From positions 1 to 64,000 of the forward strand of contig JAUSOF010000009.1 in the NCBI GenBank assembly GCA_030656145.1: a stretch of 64,000 nt of DNA, in the 5' to 3' direction. Shown one piece after another: positions 62,022-64,000 of the stretch. The first letter of the stretch is position 1, and the number at the start of each line of letters is the position of its first letter. Source of the DNA: Pseudomonas sp. GTDB lineage: Bacteria; Pseudomonadota; Gammaproteobacteria; Pseudomonadales; Pseudomonadaceae. A program made the position numbers and the translations under genes. The notes beneath the pieces were generated by a model that was not told where the DNA came from, made no database searches, and saw nothing but the letters and a program-made list of their open reading frames with translations.

Positions 62022-63005
62022 GTGAAGATTCGACTTCTGTGTTCCAGTATTTTCTTGTTTACCTGCTGCGCCGCTCAGGCTGAGCAACAAGATCCGGCGC
62101 ACTTCGCGCAGCGCGGTATTGACGCTGGTCACGCTTATCCGGGCTTGGCCAATATTTGCGATATTTCCACGCCGCTACGTATTGCAGGTCAGCGCCCTCG
62201 CCAACAGGGCACTAACGAGCGGCGCGAGCAGGCTGCCACGCGAACACCTGCTGAGCCGATGCAGGTATTCGACAACCTGTATTTCGTCGGGACGGGCGGG
62301 GTCGCCAGCTGGGCACTCAAAACCAGTGAAGGACTGATATTGATTGATGCCTTGAACAACGACGGCGAGGCTGAGCGATACATCGATGTGGGCCTACGCA
62401 AACTTGGTCTCGATCCTGCCGACATCCGCTACCTGTTGATCACACATGGTCATGGCGATCACTACGGGGGGCAGGCTTACTTAGTCGAGAAATTTAAGCC
62501 GCGTGTTGTGATGAGCGAGCAAGACTGGCTGGAGTTGGAAAAACCTAAGCTTGAGTTCAGCAGTCCACGCTGGGGACAACCACCTAAGCGTGACATGGCC
62601 GTCAACGATAGCGATCTGCTGATATTAGGTGATACCCGTGTGCAGCTTTATGTGACCCCGGGGCATACGCCAGGCACGCTTTCACTGATCTTCTCTGTGT
62701 TCGATCAGGGAATTGAGCACAAGGCAGCCCTGTGGGGGGGGACTGGACTGAACTTCGGCCCAGATCGTCAGCGCATCCTGACTTACTCGGCTTCAGCCGA
62801 GCGTTTCCGGGTGCTGGCAAAAGAACAGGGGGTTGATATTTTCATGTCCAACCACCCAGCTCGTGATGGTGCGCGCGAGCGCATGCCTCTGCTTAAGCAG
62901 CGGCAGCCTGGCGAGCCGCACCCCTTTGTCGCCGAGCCGGCCGACGTGCAAGGCGCATTCGAGTTGCTGCGTGACTGCTCCTATGCGCAAGCCCTGAAAC
63001 TTTAA
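62022..63005 (+). CDS. Secreted MBL-fold metallo-hydrolase, subclass B3-like
   Basis: Protein of 327 aa from GTG 62022, 10 bases after the receptor stop, so almost surely co-transcribed. Signal peptide LLCSSIFLFTCCAAQA; then a metallo-beta-lactamase fold with zinc ligands HGHGDH (H142, H144, D146, H147), H215 in GHTPGT and H278 in SNHPARDG, a B3-type set. Substrate unknown. Its operon suggests iron acquisition, for example hydrolysis of an imported ferric siderophore in the periplasm, but a beta-lactamase or lactonase role cannot be excluded. Confidence 0.88.
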   Translation: MKIRLLCSSIFLFTCCAAQAEQQDPAHFAQRGIDAGHAYPGLANICDISTPLRIAGQRPRQQGTNERREQAATRTPAEPMQVFDNLYFVGTGGVASWALKTSEGLILIDALNNDGEAERYIDVGLRKLGLDPADIRYLLITHGHGDHYGGQAYLVEKFKPRVVMSEQDWLELEKPKLEFSSPRWGQPPKRDMAVNDSDLLILGDTRVQLYVTPGHTPGTLSLIFSVFDQGIEHKAALWGGTGLNFGPDRQRILTYSASAERFRVLAKEQGVDIFMSNHPARDGARERMPLLKQRQPGEPHPFVAEPADVQGAFELLRDCSYAQALKL

Positions 63006-63200
63006 GGCGAATGACCTAGGCAGTACTCACTAATGACTCACTCGCGGCATTATCTGACAGGCTTGGCCCATGTCATCTTCGGCATACCCAGCTGGTCTAG
63101 ATGTGCTCTTGAATGAATTAGGTGCAACCCGGCTGTGCAACTCGACAGCAGAATGTTGGGCGGTGAACCCTTCTCAGGAAGGACCAAAAAAGCCATAAAG

Positions 63201-63238
63201 CCTAGATAAATCAAAGCTTTACGGCTTTTTTATTGCCC
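63201..63238 (+). repeat. 38-bp perfect direct repeat, right copy (putative attR)
   Basis: Identical to 58647-58684; the two are 4,554 bases apart. The flank after it again resembles the left copy (CTTTCCCAC, CCATCCCACGC) until about 63274 and then diverges. The 360 bases between the MBL gene and the next coding region hold nothing else. Confidence 0.8.
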
Positions 63239-63369
63239 ACGCTTTCCCACTTGCTCCCAGCCCATCCCACGCGGCGTTTTACAAGGTAGTTGTCGCGTCA
63301 GCCGTGTTTTTAAGCTGCTATTTTCGGTGTCGGTTGCTCCCACTAAATTGAAGGGACACGCGCCAACAG

Positions 63370-64000
63370 CTACCCAGCGCCAACACCTAAGATGCACGCC
63401 ACAATGCGCTCATCCCAATTACGGCGCAGATCGATCCCGCTGACCTGATCCACTATCTTCGAGGCGAGAATTGGTTTTGCCAGCAAGTCCCTCTGAATAT
63501 CTTTGAGCCGGGTCACTCCAGCCTTACGACCGCGATGCTTCAAATGCTCAGACCAAACGGGTCGAACCAAGTCCAACCAACAATCAGCCAGCTGCGCCCA
63601 GTCAGGACAGTTTTCAGATGAGGGCGAGCCCTGCAAATCCATCAGCTGCTTGATCTGGTCAGCCTGCTCACTGCTTTGCAGCCAGCCTTTTTGCCGACTC
63701 CAGCGTTTGAGCATCTCGTGCATCTGCTCCAGCGCACGCTGTTTGAGACGCGGCAAGAGCATTTGCTCGACCTGTGACAATTGGCTAAGGAAGCCTTCCA
63801 ACAATTTTCCCGCGCTGTGCGTTATCGGCAAATTAACCACCTGAGGACCAAGGCGTTCGCGTAAGGCTCTGACGATATCGCGCAGGTTGCTCAAAGGCTC
63901 TGCGTCGATGGCAGGCAGCAAGACCCAGCGGGGCGCGACGTGCTCGCCCCCTGCCAAACAGAGGAACATCCATGGCTGCCTGGCCTGCACCAGACTGACC
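63370..64000 (-). CDS. Unrecognised protein, C-terminal part (runs off the window)
   Basis: At least 210 residues; the frame is open to the window edge (VSLVQARQPWMFLCLAGGE...), so the N-terminus is outside. Mostly helical and charged (LPRLKQRALEQMHEMLKRWSRQKGWLQ), with several Trp. No catalytic motif in view. The composition recalls the tail of large SNF2-type helicases found in accessory and defence islands, but I cannot support that from motifs. It lies outside the repeat-bounded unit. Confidence 0.6.
   Translation of the reverse strand, partial: VSLVQARQPWMFLCLAGGEHVAPRWVLLPAIDAEPLSNLRDIVRALRERLGPQVVNLPITHSAGKLLEGFLSQLSQVEQMLLPRLKQRALEQMHEMLKRWSRQKGWLQSSEQADQIKQLMDLQGSPSSENCPDWAQLADCWLDLVRPVWSEHLKHRGRKAGVTRLKDIQRDLLAKPILASKIVDQVSGIDLRRNWDERIVACILGVGAG

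Overview
The window is a chromosomal segment of a Pseudomonas species (GC-rich, Pseudomonas-type proteins, REP-like repeats). From about 12.7 to 52.4 kb the gene order is the familiar Pseudomonas core block pnp-rpsO-truB-rbfA-infB-nusA-rimP-tRNA-secG-tpiA-glmM-folP-ftsH-rlmE / yhbY / greA-carB-carA-dapB-dnaJ-dnaK-grpE / recN / fur / bamE / rnfH-ratA / smpB / lldR / lldP-lldD-lldE. I recall this as the PA4740-PA4772 region of P. aeruginosa PAO1. Gene identities rest on reading motifs by eye; no search was run.

Layout. 0-5.5 kb: 3' end of an acetyl-CoA acetyltransferase gene, an rRNA-type methyltransferase, a large DUF748 (AsmA-like) protein and two tandem DUF2845 proteins. 5.5-12.2 kb: a complete functional-amyloid operon, fapABCDEF, behind a near-consensus sigma-54 promoter, followed by a convergent sigma-54 activator gene whose N-terminal domain looks like VpsR. 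12.7-38.9 kb: housekeeping genes for translation, RNA decay, secretion, peptidoglycan precursor, folate, proteolysis, pyrimidine/arginine, lysine and chaperone functions, almost all on the minus strand. This part holds one intact tRNA-Leu(GAG), a decayed initiator tRNA and a 150-bp inverted-repeat element. 38.9-52.4 kb: recN with a LexA box back to back with a sigma-32 grpE promoter, then fur/bamE, rnfH-ratA, a sodium symporter, smpB and the lactate utilisation locus with two LldR-type operators. 52.7-55.9 kb: a small secreted protein and a hybrid sensor kinase.

From the tmRNA gene (ssrA, 56.04-56.43 kb) to the end the window is accessory DNA. It holds IS-like debris, a Fic protein, a degenerate tRNA-like 3' end, and a 4.55-kb unit bounded by a perfect 38-bp direct repeat. 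That unit carries a broken integrase fused to an IS3 transposase fragment, a Fur-box-controlled catecholate-type TonB receptor, and a co-transcribed secreted metallo-beta-lactamase-fold hydrolase. The window ends inside an unrecognised minus-strand gene.

The most interesting parts are: the sigma-54/VpsR-like control predicted for the amyloid operon; the receptor plus periplasmic MBL hydrolase pair on a repeat-bounded cassette, which could be an alternative to the esterases that open ferric catecholate siderophores; the decayed initiator tRNA; and a possible leader-ORF attenuator in front of carA.
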